Positions 33,336 through 43,929 of a DNA stretch of 64,000 nucleotides are shown one piece after another. The position numbers and the translations under genes are program-made. Position 1 is the stretch's first letter. Each line of letters begins with the position of its first letter. The stretch is taken from contig NC_073641.1 of the NCBI RefSeq assembly GCF_029407905.1, positions 18,335,001 through 18,399,000 of the forward strand, written 5' to 3'. The notes under the pieces were generated by a model that saw only the letters and a program-made list of their open reading frames with translations, searched no databases and was not told the DNA's origin. Origin of the DNA: Bubalus kerabau. Lineage: Eukaryota; Chordata; Mammalia; Artiodactyla; Bovidae.

Positions 33336-34327
33336 GCCACGTGAGCGGTTTAACTGGCCACATTTTCCAAATACTGGGTGTGATCCTTTATGAGAGTGAG
33401 TTCTGGACACATGTCCAAGAAAGTCCCCAGCAAAAGAGGCCATTGCTGACCCTTCAACACTCAGCCCAGAATTAAACCAGCATATGATGGCAGAAATGTC
33501 CAAAAAAAAAATCACTAGTTACCTATACAACATGATTTAAAGAAATAAAAGTTCTGAATGACTCAAAATATCTGCCCCATAGTCTTTGAAAAAAATCTCT
33601 CTGCCTCTGCATACTATTTCAATTGCTCTCAGTTGAAAACTAGTAGGTACTAATAAGCATCTATTTCCAATGGCAATTAGCAGAAATTAACTTGATCCTA
33701 TGAAATTTTCCCTTCAACTAACAGAGATTTGCCACAATGAGTATTAGTAAGGACAAACGGATATAAGTGAGGGTCACAGGACACTTTAATAGAAAACCAA
33801 CCCACATGGACTGTCACAAGTCTGATGCTAGAGGGATCAGGGCAGTAAAATGCACTAAAGAATAGGGAAGAAAACTCAGATAAACTAATGAACTGTTCAG
33901 CTGTACATTTGGAAATTCACTGAACCTATTTGGTTCTATGTCCAATAATTGGAGAATTTGAAGCACTGAGTTTAATTACATTTAACTACTGGCAAGTTTA
34001 ATTATAAGATGAACTGTCTTTATTGCTCAGCATCAGTGAACAAGATATCATTTTTCACCTATTTTTAACACAAAAGTAGTATTTCATGTACTTTATGTAT
34101 TTAGTATTTTAATACTTTAATGTACTAGTTTCACATAATGAATTGATGGACTATTAGGACAACTTTATTATGGAAATGCATATTAAGGTGACTTTTACTA
34201 TAAAAATAATAGCAATAAAATATAAATTAAAAGTTCAAATATATCAATCTAGATTTTTTTCAATAGAACTGTTCTTTCTACATTTATTTTTTCTGGTAAA
34301 TATACTATGGCACCAAATTCTACAGGC
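33336..34327. other. Unclassified AT-rich DNA
   Basis: About 990 bases; no gene or named repeat. Confidence 0.55.
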
Positions 34328-34520
34328 CAGTGGTTCTCAAACTAAAATAGGCCTCAGAATCACATCAGACGGTTGGTTAAAATACAGAATGCTGTGCCCA
34401 GCCCCAGAGTTTCCTACTCAGTAGTTCTGGGGTAAGGTCCAAGAATTTGAATTTCTAGCATGTTCCCAGGCAATGCTGATACTGCTGATTAGGAACCAGA
34501 ATTTGGAAACCCTTGCTATA
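34328..34520 (+). mobile_element. MER5A hAT-type DNA transposon
   Basis: Near-complete MER5A by memory: terminal 'cagtggttctcaaac' at 34328-34342, 'cagaatcacatcaga', 'cccagagtttcctactcagtag', 'caggcaatgctgatactgctg', ending 'ggaaacccttgct'. Non-autonomous, ancient. Confidence 0.88.
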
Positions 34521-35667
34521 AAAATTGTTACTTTTATATAACAAGCTGAGTAAGTGCCACAGAGAAAATGTTGAGTAAAATGCATTTCTCATTTTAAAAA
34601 AATATTATTAACTTCAAATTCACTCATTGTTTATAGATAACATGGTTGTTTGGTTGCCTAGGCTTACAGCTTAGTAGACAGCTTATATATCACAGCATAA
34701 GGTTTAGCGTAAGGTTCTTATTTCCAGGCTACTGTGTGATGGATCAGCCTGAGGCATGTAGGCATACTGGACTATCCTGTGCGGAGTCCTCTATTATGAA
34801 AAGTACACAGAATTCTGTTAAAATTACATGTCGTTTCACAAGTTTGTAAGTGAATGATAAAATGAACAGCAATTTGTCCATGAATAAGAACCATTGCTAG
34901 TAAGTGGCCTGTTCAATGTTGCCTTGAAATGTATCAAAACAGAAATTTACCTTTATTTCTAAGGTCACATTGAAGTTCTCCAAAGTCTCTTCATTTTGTT
35001 TTGATATGGTGATTTATGGGAAAGAGAGGACCAAAAAAAAAATGATCATATTCATAAACAAGATGTAAAGGTAACATTAACACTAATTTTTAGCAAGATA
35101 ACCAATATATGTTCATATGACATCAAGGACACATATATAGCACTTTTTTTTTAAGGAAACAGAGTTTTAGCATGTAATATTTTCTTCTCATTTACACTGA
35201 CAGAATTAAAAAGAAATTATCTGGTAGTGTACAGATTACAAATAAACACCCTTCTAGGCTGCATCTCTCAGCTTCCTTTTTGTTGACAAGGTTAGTAGGC
35301 AAGCAGCTCAGTAGTCTCTGAGATGACTTCTCAAAGTTCTTCTGACAATCCTGTCACCTTCTCCCCAAACTAAGCATGGTTTTCATCATGACACATCTCT
35401 ATGCAGATAGACACCTTGATTGACTTTGCTTTTCCTATTGGGGACAATTTGGAACAATTAACAAAATTTTTATTCATTACCCATGAATTTCATTGTGCTA
35501 GGTGTTGAGGTCTTACGGATGAATAAATAGATAAGGTCTCTGCCCTTGTATATCAGGTGTGAGGGGTATGGACAGGCACGAAGCCTGCAGGGTAAAGTCT
35601 TCTGTATCTATAAAGCTGAGCCAACCTGGAGGTGGAAGGGATTGTCATACTATGCTTAACATGTTCT
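34521..35667. other. Unclassified AT-rich DNA
   Basis: About 1.15 kb without a gene. A stretch near 35490-35570 ('tgtgctaggtgttgaggtctta') may be part of an old interspersed repeat that I cannot name. Confidence 0.5.
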
Positions 35668-35925
35668 AGAACATGATGTGTGTGTGTGTGTGTGTGTAGT
35701 GCATGCTCAGTCACTCAGAAATGTCTGACTCATTGCAACCCCATTGACTGTAGCCTGCCAGGCTCCTCTGTCCATGAAATCTTCCATGGCAAGAATACTT
35801 AAGTGGGTTGCCATTTCCTACTCCAGGGTATCTGCCTGACCCAGGATCGAACCAGCATCTCTTGAGTCTCCTGCACTGGCAGATGGATTCTTTACCACTG
35901 TGCCACCTGGGAAGTTGGAGAACAT
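35668..35925 (-). mobile_element. Bov-tA SINE with (TG)n tail
   Basis: Minus-strand copy; the head is at the right ('actgtgccacctgggaag' on plus). Its tail appears on plus as a TG repeat at about 35676-35697. The target 'agaacat' lies at 35668-35674 and 35919-35925. Confidence 0.9.
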
Positions 35926-36920
35926 ACTACAGATATCTTTTAAAACATTTGTTAATTAGTTCAGTTGTTTTGTGATTGAAGGAAACTTAAAAAGTGTCAG
36001 ACATAGTCCTTTGGAGTCATTCCACCCATAAATATTTTATGATCTGACAGAAAATTCACTCATATGACTTTGACTTCCTCATAAATTTCAAAGTTTCCTG
36101 GAAAGAAATCATTTCAGATGCCAACTTTCATATGAAAGTTGCTGCCTTCTTTCATGATTCAGAATGCATGTTCTCTTGCATAAAATGTAGCTGTGATAAA
36201 TATATATACTATTTAACATATTTTTTATTTTATTCAACCATAAAACAACTCACGTTTTTAGGAAATAGAACAAACCAATCGGCAATGTTGGCACTAACTG
36301 ACAATTTAACTAAATTGCCCAATAAATCAATTCAGTTTTAAAATCTGGCTGATGATTTTTAGAAGGATGCATGTTTCTCTGCATCACTCCAAAATACCTC
36401 TAAAACTAAACACGATATTTGATGGGAAGATGTTTGCTCCACTTGAGTCAATAAAACACTTCGGAATGGACTAATTTTCAGTATCTATCCCCCTTAAAGG
36501 AAAATGGAATCTATAATTGCCCTATTCTTCCTGCCTGACAAGAAAATGCTGTGAGTTTACTTGAGCTGAATCACTCCCGGCCACACCTATAGATCTTGGA
36601 TTCATTCATTCATGTAATCAATCATTCAGCAATCCATTATTGAACAAAACTGTGTGCCAGACAGAATTAGTTGCTAGAACCACAATGATAAACAATAAAA
36701 ATGACACAATCCCTGCCCCTCTCGTAAACACCACTATTTATCATATTTTCATCAACCGAATAAAAAATTCAAATGTAGCAAATACTACAAGGGAGAGGAG
36801 CCTGTTCTCATGAGGGTATAAATAATAGCAGGAATTAGTTTCTCCAAGGATGAGATGTTTAAGCTGACATTAGAAACATAACATGGATATATGGGTTATC
36901 AAGGTTTTCAGGGAAAGATG
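35926..36920. other. Unclassified DNA
   Basis: About 1 kb. A 'ttcattcattcatg' block near 36600 followed by 'tgtgtgccagacagaattag' suggests a decayed old repeat; nothing else is recognised. Confidence 0.5.
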
Positions 36921-37425
36921 GCTCTTCTAGTTATTTATCAACAACAAAAAAGCTTATAGCAACATTTTATTGTTATTCCTTAAAATTTTGTGGGTCAGGA
37001 TTTTAACTGAACAATTTCCTGCTCCATGTGGCATCATGTGGGGTTATCCCATGATATTCAGCTGGCAGCTGGGCTGGAGGGTCCAAGATGGCTTCATTCA
37101 CATGGCTGGCCTCTAGGCAGGGATGTGCCTGTGAAAACTGGGCTTACCTGGGCCCCTTCTCCAGCCTCCCTTCTATATTCTCTCTCCAGACAGATAGTCA
37201 AACTTGTAAAGTGGCAGCTCAGGCTCTAAGAGACTAAGTGGAAGCAATCAGTCCTCTTAAAGTTTAGTGCCAGAGCTATACAACATCACTTCCACTGCAC
37301 TTCCTTGATCAAAGTAATTATAGTCCAGCCCAGATGCAACAGAAGGAAAATGAACACCATCTCTCAATGGGAGGAGTGTCAAGGAATTTGTGCACATTTT
37401 TAATACACCACAATACCACCAAAGG
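36921..37425 (+). repeat. Ancient interspersed repeat, family unresolved
   Basis: Text such as 'tgtgggtcaggattttaac', 'gctggcagctgggctggagggtccaagatggc' and 'tctcaatgggaggagtgtcaaggaatttgtg' is a pattern I know as common in mammalian genomes, but I cannot name the family or confirm its orientation. A 67-codon frame inside it is not a gene. Confidence 0.45.
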
Positions 37426-37817
37426 AACTTTCAGGTATATAAAATCACTTGTACAAAGACTTCCTGACAAAACTGGGGATTAGGGATATCCGTGTAGTTT
37501 CAGTGCATACATGTAAGCTGAAGCCTGAAGATATATACAGAAACCAGCCTCTGAGCAATGATGAATCATTAAAGAATTTTTTATAAAGAAAATGGTCAGT
37601 TTTGCAGTTCAAAGAAATCATAAAGGTGTGAAATACTAATTGGAAGGAGGCCAGAGTGAATGTATGGAGACCAATCAAGAAAACCAGGTAAGAAACTACG
37701 GCTGTGACGATGGCATCATTAGAAGTGAATACAAAGATAAATGAAGGATTCAAGAGCTTTATTAGGCAGCGAAGCTAATGAAACTTTATTGATGTACTCA
37801 ATACAGGAAGTGAAGGA
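37426..37817. other. Unclassified DNA
   Basis: About 390 bases. A 102-codon minus-strand frame (37445-37753) is hydrophobic, without a recognisable domain or exon signals. Confidence 0.45.
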
Positions 37818-38002
37818 TGTTACTGTTGTTTGGTCACTAAGCCGTGTCCGACTCCTAACAACCTCGTGGACTGTAACACACACAGACTTCTTTGTCCTCC
37901 ACTATCTCCTGGAGTTTGCTGAAATTCATGTCCACTGAGTCAATGATGCTATCTAACCATCTCATCCTCTGTCGCCTCCTTCTGCCTTCAATCTTTCCTG
38001 AT
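37818..38002 (-). mobile_element. BovB LINE 3' end
   Basis: Reverse complement of the BovB terminal ~185 bases ('gtttggtcactaagccgtgtccgac' to 'cttcaatctttcctg'); short 5'-truncated copy. Confidence 0.9.
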
Positions 38003-38910
38003 TTAAAACTAAAGAGTCACATGTACATTTCTATTTCTTGAATTTGAAAAGTCATTTAATTAGAACTTCAAGCTACATCCTGTCGGGCTAAAGCAGTGAA
38101 CAAATCTGATATCTGCCTTATAGATGGGCTGTTATTCTCTGAAGACTTGTGCAAAGAACAAAGACTGTTTTTGCAGTAGCAAAGAATATGAATTAGACAT
38201 ATTTTCAGGACCTTTCAACCCAATTCTGAACTCCATGTCATTTGAACTAAAAGTATCTAAAAAGAAAAACTTCAACTTGTAAAAAAAACAAAAACTTAAA
38301 GGAAGAACCAGAGCTTCAAGGGCCAGCAATATGTGTATATTTTTAATGGCATGTCAAGTGCCCCAGCAAAAATGATTTAGATAAAAGAAAAGGTTTAAAA
38401 ATTCATAACTGCCTACTTTTGGTAGAGATGCTATGTAACAAGGATGCTATGCAGCCAGGAAGAATCAGTATGATTAAATAATGGGGAGCCAAAGTACTCA
38501 AGATGAGAAAAGAATCTAAGTCAGGCTGACTGCTTAAAGCCAGAACTGGAGTGGAGCTGTCCTTATGAAAGCAAGCTGAGATGATATAAACTGAGACTGC
38601 TGCCTAAGGATGCCTGAACACTCAAGAAACAGAAGGGAGAAAAATTAGCTTTCCAACCAGGACCTCAATCGTATGTCCACAGCTCAATGATACCAATTAT
38701 CAGAGTGTGGAGAAAGCTCAATGTACACCTGGAGCTACTTGAAAAATTGCTAGGTAGCAAAGTAAGAGTGCAGAGAAAGAGCAAACAGCACAACTCAAGG
38801 CTGCAAACTAAAAATTTACTAAAAAACAAAAAAAAAAAACAGCCAAATAAATCACTAATTTAAAAAATGAATTTACTTCCAGCAAAAAATTAATATTAAG
38901 TAGGAACGGA
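38003..38910. other. Unclassified DNA
   Basis: About 900 bases with an adenine run at 38829-38840. No gene or named repeat. Confidence 0.5.
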
Positions 38911-39752
38911 GAGAGTTTCAGTTCAGTTCAGTCACTCAGTCGTGTCCGACTCTTTGCGACCCCATGAATCGTAGCACGCCAGTCCTCCCTGTCCATCACC
39001 AACTCCCGGAGTTCACTCAGACTCACGTCCATCGAGTCAGTGATGCCATCCAGCCATCTCATCCTCTGCCGTCCCCTTCTCCTCCTGCCCCCAATCCCTC
39101 CCGGCATCAGAGTCTTTTCCAATGAGTCAACTCTTCGCATGAGGTGGCCAAAGTACTGGAGTTTCAGCTTTAGCATCATTCCTTCCAAAGAAATCCCAGG
39201 GCTGATCTCCTTCAGAATGGACTGGTTGGATCTCCTTGCAGTCCAAGGGATTCTCAAGAGTCTTCTCCAGCACCACAGTTCAAAAGCATCAATTCTTCAG
39301 CGCTCAGCCTTCTTCACAGTCCAACTCTCACATCCATACATGACCACAGGAAAAACCATAGCCTTGACTAGACAGACCTTTGTTGGCAAAGTAATGTCTC
39401 TGCTTTTTATTATGCTATCTAGGTTGGTCATAACTTTCCTTCCAAGGAGTAAGCGTCTTTTAATTTCATGGCTGCAGTCGCCATCTGCAGTGATTTTGGA
39501 GCTCAAAAAAATCAAGTCTGACACTGTTTCCACTGTTTCCCCATCTATTTCCCATGAAGTGATGGGACCAGATGCCATGATCTTCATTTTCTGAATGTTG
39601 AGCTTTAAGCCAACTTTTTCACTCTCCACTTTCACTTTCATCAAGAGGCTTTTGAGTTCCTCTTCACTTTCTGCCATAAGGGTGATGTCATCTGCATATC
39701 TGAGGTTATTGATATTTCTCCAGGCAATCTTGATTCCAGCTTGTGAGAGTTT
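38911..39752 (-). mobile_element. BovB LINE 3' portion with 8-base target duplication
   Basis: Body 38919-39744 on the minus strand. The 126-codon frame (39297-39677) and 109-codon frame (38928-39257) cover the end of the RT domain and the C-terminal region ('VMYGCESWTVKKAE', 'LEKTLMPGGIGGRR'). The target 'gagagttt' is at 38911-38918 and 39745-39752. Low divergence from the copies at 42473 and 51606 puts it in the younger BovB group. Confidence 0.95.
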
Positions 39753-40150
39753 ATATTTTGGCTATTTTGTGGAAAAAATGCACAGGTCCATGTATGAGAA
39801 CATTCATTGCAGCATTGTTTGCAGTAGGAAAGAGTTGAAAGAAAGTCCATTAATTTGGAATAAAAAGTGAAATAGAGTACATGTGCACAATGGAAAAGTA
39901 TGTGGTTTTCAGAAGTAACATAAAGCAACATGGATGGAGTTCAATATTAATGCTGAGTGAGATATAATGAAACTTTATATAGCAATATAATTATAGACAA
40001 TATATAACTGTGCACATTAAAACATGCACACAAAAACCAACACTAGTTTTTAAAAGCACACACAAGCAATGCAACATGCTAGAGGTTTGTGGATAAAAAT
40101 GGATGCATTTGAGGGCAGAAATAGAATTAAATTAATCAATTAAAAAAATT
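39753..40150 (+). mobile_element. Ancient LINE (L1/HAL1-like) 3' fragment
   Basis: Phrases such as 'tgagaacattcattgcagcattgtttgcagtagg' and 'gaaatagagtacatgtgcacaatgg' match the C-terminal part of very old L1/HAL1 elements. The right end is unclear. Confidence 0.5.
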
Positions 40151-40353
40151 AGACTAAAGACAAGTTTACATAGATTGATAATAATGGTGTACCATGACCT
40201 AAGAAATATAATAATCAGCTGGTTTCACCCACCTTACACATTTAAAAAAGAAAGGAGAACATAAATTAGTACACTATACTTTACCATTACAAATTCTCTC
40301 TTCTGTAAAATTTAACTGAGAATAAATTAAACATACACTTTTATCAACACTTT

Positions 40354-40498
40354 ACTTTGAAAAAAATTCTCATCCAACTAGTCAACAACTGAATTCAGCT
40401 GGTACAGAATCCGCCTGCAATGCAGGAGACCCTGGTTCAATTCCTGAGTTAGGAAGATGTGATGGAGAAGGGATAAGGTACCCATTCCAGTATTGTTG
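40354..40498 (+). mobile_element. Bov-tA SINE, truncated first unit of a pair
   Basis: Partial tRNA-derived head and Bov-A start ('agctggtacagaatccgcc' to 'cccattccagtattgttg'), cut where the second copy begins. The left member of a 27-base imperfect duplication lies at 40354-40380. Confidence 0.85.
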
Positions 40499-40706
40499 GG
40501 CTTCCCTGGTGGCTCAGCTGGTAAAGAACCCACATGCAATGCAGGAGATGTGAGTTCGATTCCTGGGTTGGGAAGATGCCCTGGAGAAGGGGCTACCCAC
40601 TCCAGTATTCTGGCCTGGAGAATTCCATGGACAGTCCATGGGGTCACTGAGAGTCAGACACAACTGAGCGACTTTCACTACTTTGAAAAAAAATCTGATC
40701 CAACTA
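40499..40706 (+). mobile_element. Bov-tA SINE, second unit of a pair
   Basis: Full head 'ggcttccctggtggctcagc' and Bov-A unit to 'gagcgactttcactac'. The right member of the duplication, 40680-40706, matches 40354-40380 at 25 of 27 positions, so one target duplication encloses both units. Confidence 0.88.
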
Positions 40707-42164
40707 CCGAACACAAAATGCAATGAAGGAAAAAATAGTTTTCTTCTATGTGTGGGATGAGCTACTTTCACATCACTTACTGGTGAATGGGGACATATCA
40801 CTCAACAAAGATTTAAGACATTAACTCCAAATGGCTAGAATCCCAGTTAGAACTGGAAAGCTAAAATTTCAGAGGAACAAAAACAGGAAAATTTTCTTCA
40901 TGAAAAGTATTTTCTATTACTTTTTAAAAAGCTCTTGTCTCATTCTTTAAACATGAGGGAACAAGCCACAGTTGCTCTCCACAAGCTTCCCTCTGGAAAA
41001 ACATTCTTCCTGTGGGTTTCAAAAAACACTTGTCCACTTTTTTAAAAATTTTGAAAAGAAAAAAAACAGTATTCCCAAACAACTGAGTACTTTTCATTCC
41101 AAAATACCTTTCATGATTACAGTGCTTAAAATGTTGTGCTTGGCAGAACAGTACCTATTGCATGTCCCTCCAACAACCTACAATGTGAATGTCTAAACTC
41201 CTCATAAGACAGACAAACTCAGGACAGCATTAAAATCTGGCAAGCCCATCACACTGCCTTCAGAATTTCTGTTTAGAAATAATCTCACGAATCACTGAAC
41301 CACCTTAGTATGCATCTGTGCTGCTACCTAGGAAAAGCAGAAAGTATGCCTGAATTTACCAGACAAATTGTGAAACCCATCCACTGACAACTGGAAAAGT
41401 ATTTTAACAGAGAATGAGCTAATAATGATGTTTTTCAACAATAAAGTTTTGGGCTAAATTAGCACACAAAACTCTCTCCACCATTTAGTCTTAACTGAAG
41501 AGTTGACTTAATAACGTCTTACCATTGATGATAAAAACCAATTAATAGAGAATTATTTTAATGGAGTAAATCATTAAAATGAATCTAATTGACAAGCTGT
41601 TTGACCAAATTAATCCAACAGTATAGTCAAAACCATTGAACCAGTTAGGCTTATGATGCCAGTTTATGCAGTAGCCACTTTGGCCAGCTTTTGTCTTAGT
41701 CAAGTCTCTCCCAAATGGAAGTGTCTAACCTGTCAGTATGTCACTCCAGGCTAATTCCCATATGTGCTCTTCTGTATCCCTTAACAGGAAATTATGCTCC
41801 TAACTCGTTTTGATTTTACTCCTTCACTCCTCATGAGAAAAAAAAAAAACACTAATGCCTTTATTCCTTCATTGTGTAAGCCCCATTCTTTTTATTCTAT
41901 ATTCTGTTGCATTTTATACTCCCAGGAATTTTTGATCAGTTGAAAATGCATGAGTTTATGTATCATGTGGTTTGCCTGCAAAAAAATGTATCCTTATTGG
42001 CAAAATCAGTTATAGCAAGTGAGAGGCTTAGAAGCAGCTCCCACAACTGGACATGTAATTAAAACTAATGGCGGCATGAGAATCATCAACAAACCAAGTC
42101 GCCTACTCATTCCTCTGCCCTTTTAACAATTGAGTACATTAACCCCACCCCAAGCTACTGATGC
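40707..42164. other. Unclassified AT-rich DNA
   Basis: About 1.46 kb; an adenine run lies at 41838-41851. No gene or named repeat. Confidence 0.55.
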
Positions 42165-42290
42165 ATTAAGCAAAGTACATTCATATCAACTACCTTATAT
42201 GTTCTTAACAACCAATTCTGAAAGTAGAAGAAATATACTTATGTTCTCATTTGTTAGATAAGGAAATAGACAAGAAGATAATGTACTCAT
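42165..42290 (-). mobile_element. Possible MIR SINE
   Basis: 'accttatatgttcttaacaacc ... ttctcatttgttagataaggaaatagac' looks like the complement of the MIR core. Strongly diverged. Confidence 0.4.
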
Positions 42291-42472
42291 TCCTTCAACA
42301 AATATTGAAATCCCTGAAGGAATACAGGACTATGCTAAAGCTCTAGAACACAAAAATGTATAAAATATAATCCACACTGTAGGCTTATGGTGAAGAGTAA
42401 ACAGATAAATATAGAAAAAGAAAAACCACCATTTAGAGAGGGTCTCTCTGTGAAGCGTCAAATGCTATATTC
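42291..42472. other. Unclassified DNA
   Basis: Short stretch before the BovB 3' end; no feature seen. Confidence 0.4.
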
Positions 42473-43555
42473 AGATCAGATCAGATCAATCACTCAGTCG
42501 TGTCCGACTCTTCGCAACCCCATGAATTGCAGCACACCAGGCCTTCCTGTCCATCACCAACTCCTGGAGTTCACTCAGACTCACGTCCATCGAGTCAGTG
42601 ATGCCATCCAGCCATCTCATCCTCTGTTGTCCCCTTCTCCTCCTGCCCCCAATCCCTCCCAGCATCAGAGTCTTTTCCAATGAGTCAGCTCTTCGCATGA
42701 GGTGGCCATAGTACTGGAGTTTCAGCTTTAGCATCATTCCTTCCAAAGAAATCCCAGGGCTGGTCTCCTTCAGAATGGACTGGTTGGATCTCCTTGCAGT
42801 CCAAGGGACTCTCAAGAGTCCTCTCCAACACCACAGTTCAAAAGCATCAATTCTTCAGCGCTCAGCCTTCTTCACAGTCCAACTCTCACATCCATACATG
42901 ACCACAGGAAAAACCATAGCCTTGACTAGATGAACCTTTGTTGGCAAAGTAATGTCTCTGCTTTTTATTATGCTATCTAGGTTGGTCATAACTTTCCTTC
43001 CAAGGAGTAAGTGTCTTTTAATTTCATGGCTGCAGTCACCATCTGCAGTGATTTTGGAGACCAGAAAAATAAAGTCTGACACTGTTTCCACTGTTTCCCC
43101 ACCTATTTCCCATGAAGTGATGGGACCAGATGCCATGATCTTCGTTTTCTGAATGTTGAGCTTTAAGCCAACTTTTTCTCTCTCCACTTTCACTTTCATC
43201 ACGAGGCTTTTGAGTTCCTCTTCACTTTCTGCCATAAGGGTGGTGTCATCTGCATATCTGAGGTTATTGATATTTCTCCCGGCAATCTTGATTCCAGCTT
43301 GTGTTTCCTCCAGTCCAGCATTTCTCATGATATTCTGCATGGTACTCTGCATATAAGTTAAATAAACAGGGTGACAATATACAGCCTTGACGTACTCCTT
43401 TTCCTATTTGGAACCAGTCTGTTGTTCCATGTCCAGTTCTAACTGTTGCTTCCTGACTTGCACACAAATTTCTCAAGAGGCAGATCAGGTGGTCTGGTAT
43501 TCCTATCTCTTTCAGAATTTTCCACAGTTTATTATGATCCACACAGTCAAAGTTG
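42473..43555 (-). mobile_element. BovB LINE, RT end to 3' terminus
   Basis: Minus-strand copy with a GATCA-like decayed tail at the left ('cagatcagatcagatca'). It is 5'-truncated inside RT motif A (the complement of 'tttgactgtgtggatcat' lies near 43540). Closely resembles 53000-54040. Confidence 0.95.
42486..43542 (-). pseudogene. BovB RT/C-terminal reading frame, broken
   Basis: Three minus-strand frames succeed one another: 92 codons (43264-43542, 'GKGVRQGCILSPCLFNLYAE'), 165 codons (42855-43352, with the active site YADD in 'NNLRYADDTTLMAES' and 'VMYGCESWTVKKAE'), and 109 codons (42486-42815, 'LEKTLMLGGIGGRR' and the C-terminus). A frameshift near 43330 and a stop near 42850 separate them. 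The N-terminal half of the protein is missing. Confidence 0.9.
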
Positions 43556-43643
43556 CTTAAATATAATATCAGTATCTCCTTTAAATTTTAAAACAGCCCA
43601 GCAAAGAAATTTAACAATTCAAAGAAAATTAAAATTAGGTTAG

Positions 43644-43929
43644 CAATTTGCTCTGCTGCTAAGTCGCTTCAGTCATGTCTGACTCTGTGCGACCCCATAG
43701 ATGGCAGCCCACCAGGCTCTGCCATCCCTGGGATTCTCCAGGCAAGAACACTGGAGTGGGTTGCCATTTCCTTCTCCAGTGCATGAAAGTGAAAAGTGAA
43801 AGTAAGTCGCCCAGTCATGTCTGACTCTTAGCGACCCCATGGACTGAAGCCTACCAGGCTTCTCCGTCCATGGGATTCCCCAGGCAAGAGTACTGGAGTG
43901 GGGTGCCACTGCCTTCTCCAATTTGCTCT
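43644..43929 (-). mobile_element. Bov-A2 SINE (dimeric) with 11-base target duplication
   Basis: Two Bov-A units joined by 'gcatgaaagtgaaaagtgaaagt'. Body 43655-43918. The target 'caatttgctct' is exact at 43644-43654 and 43919-43929. Confidence 0.96.
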
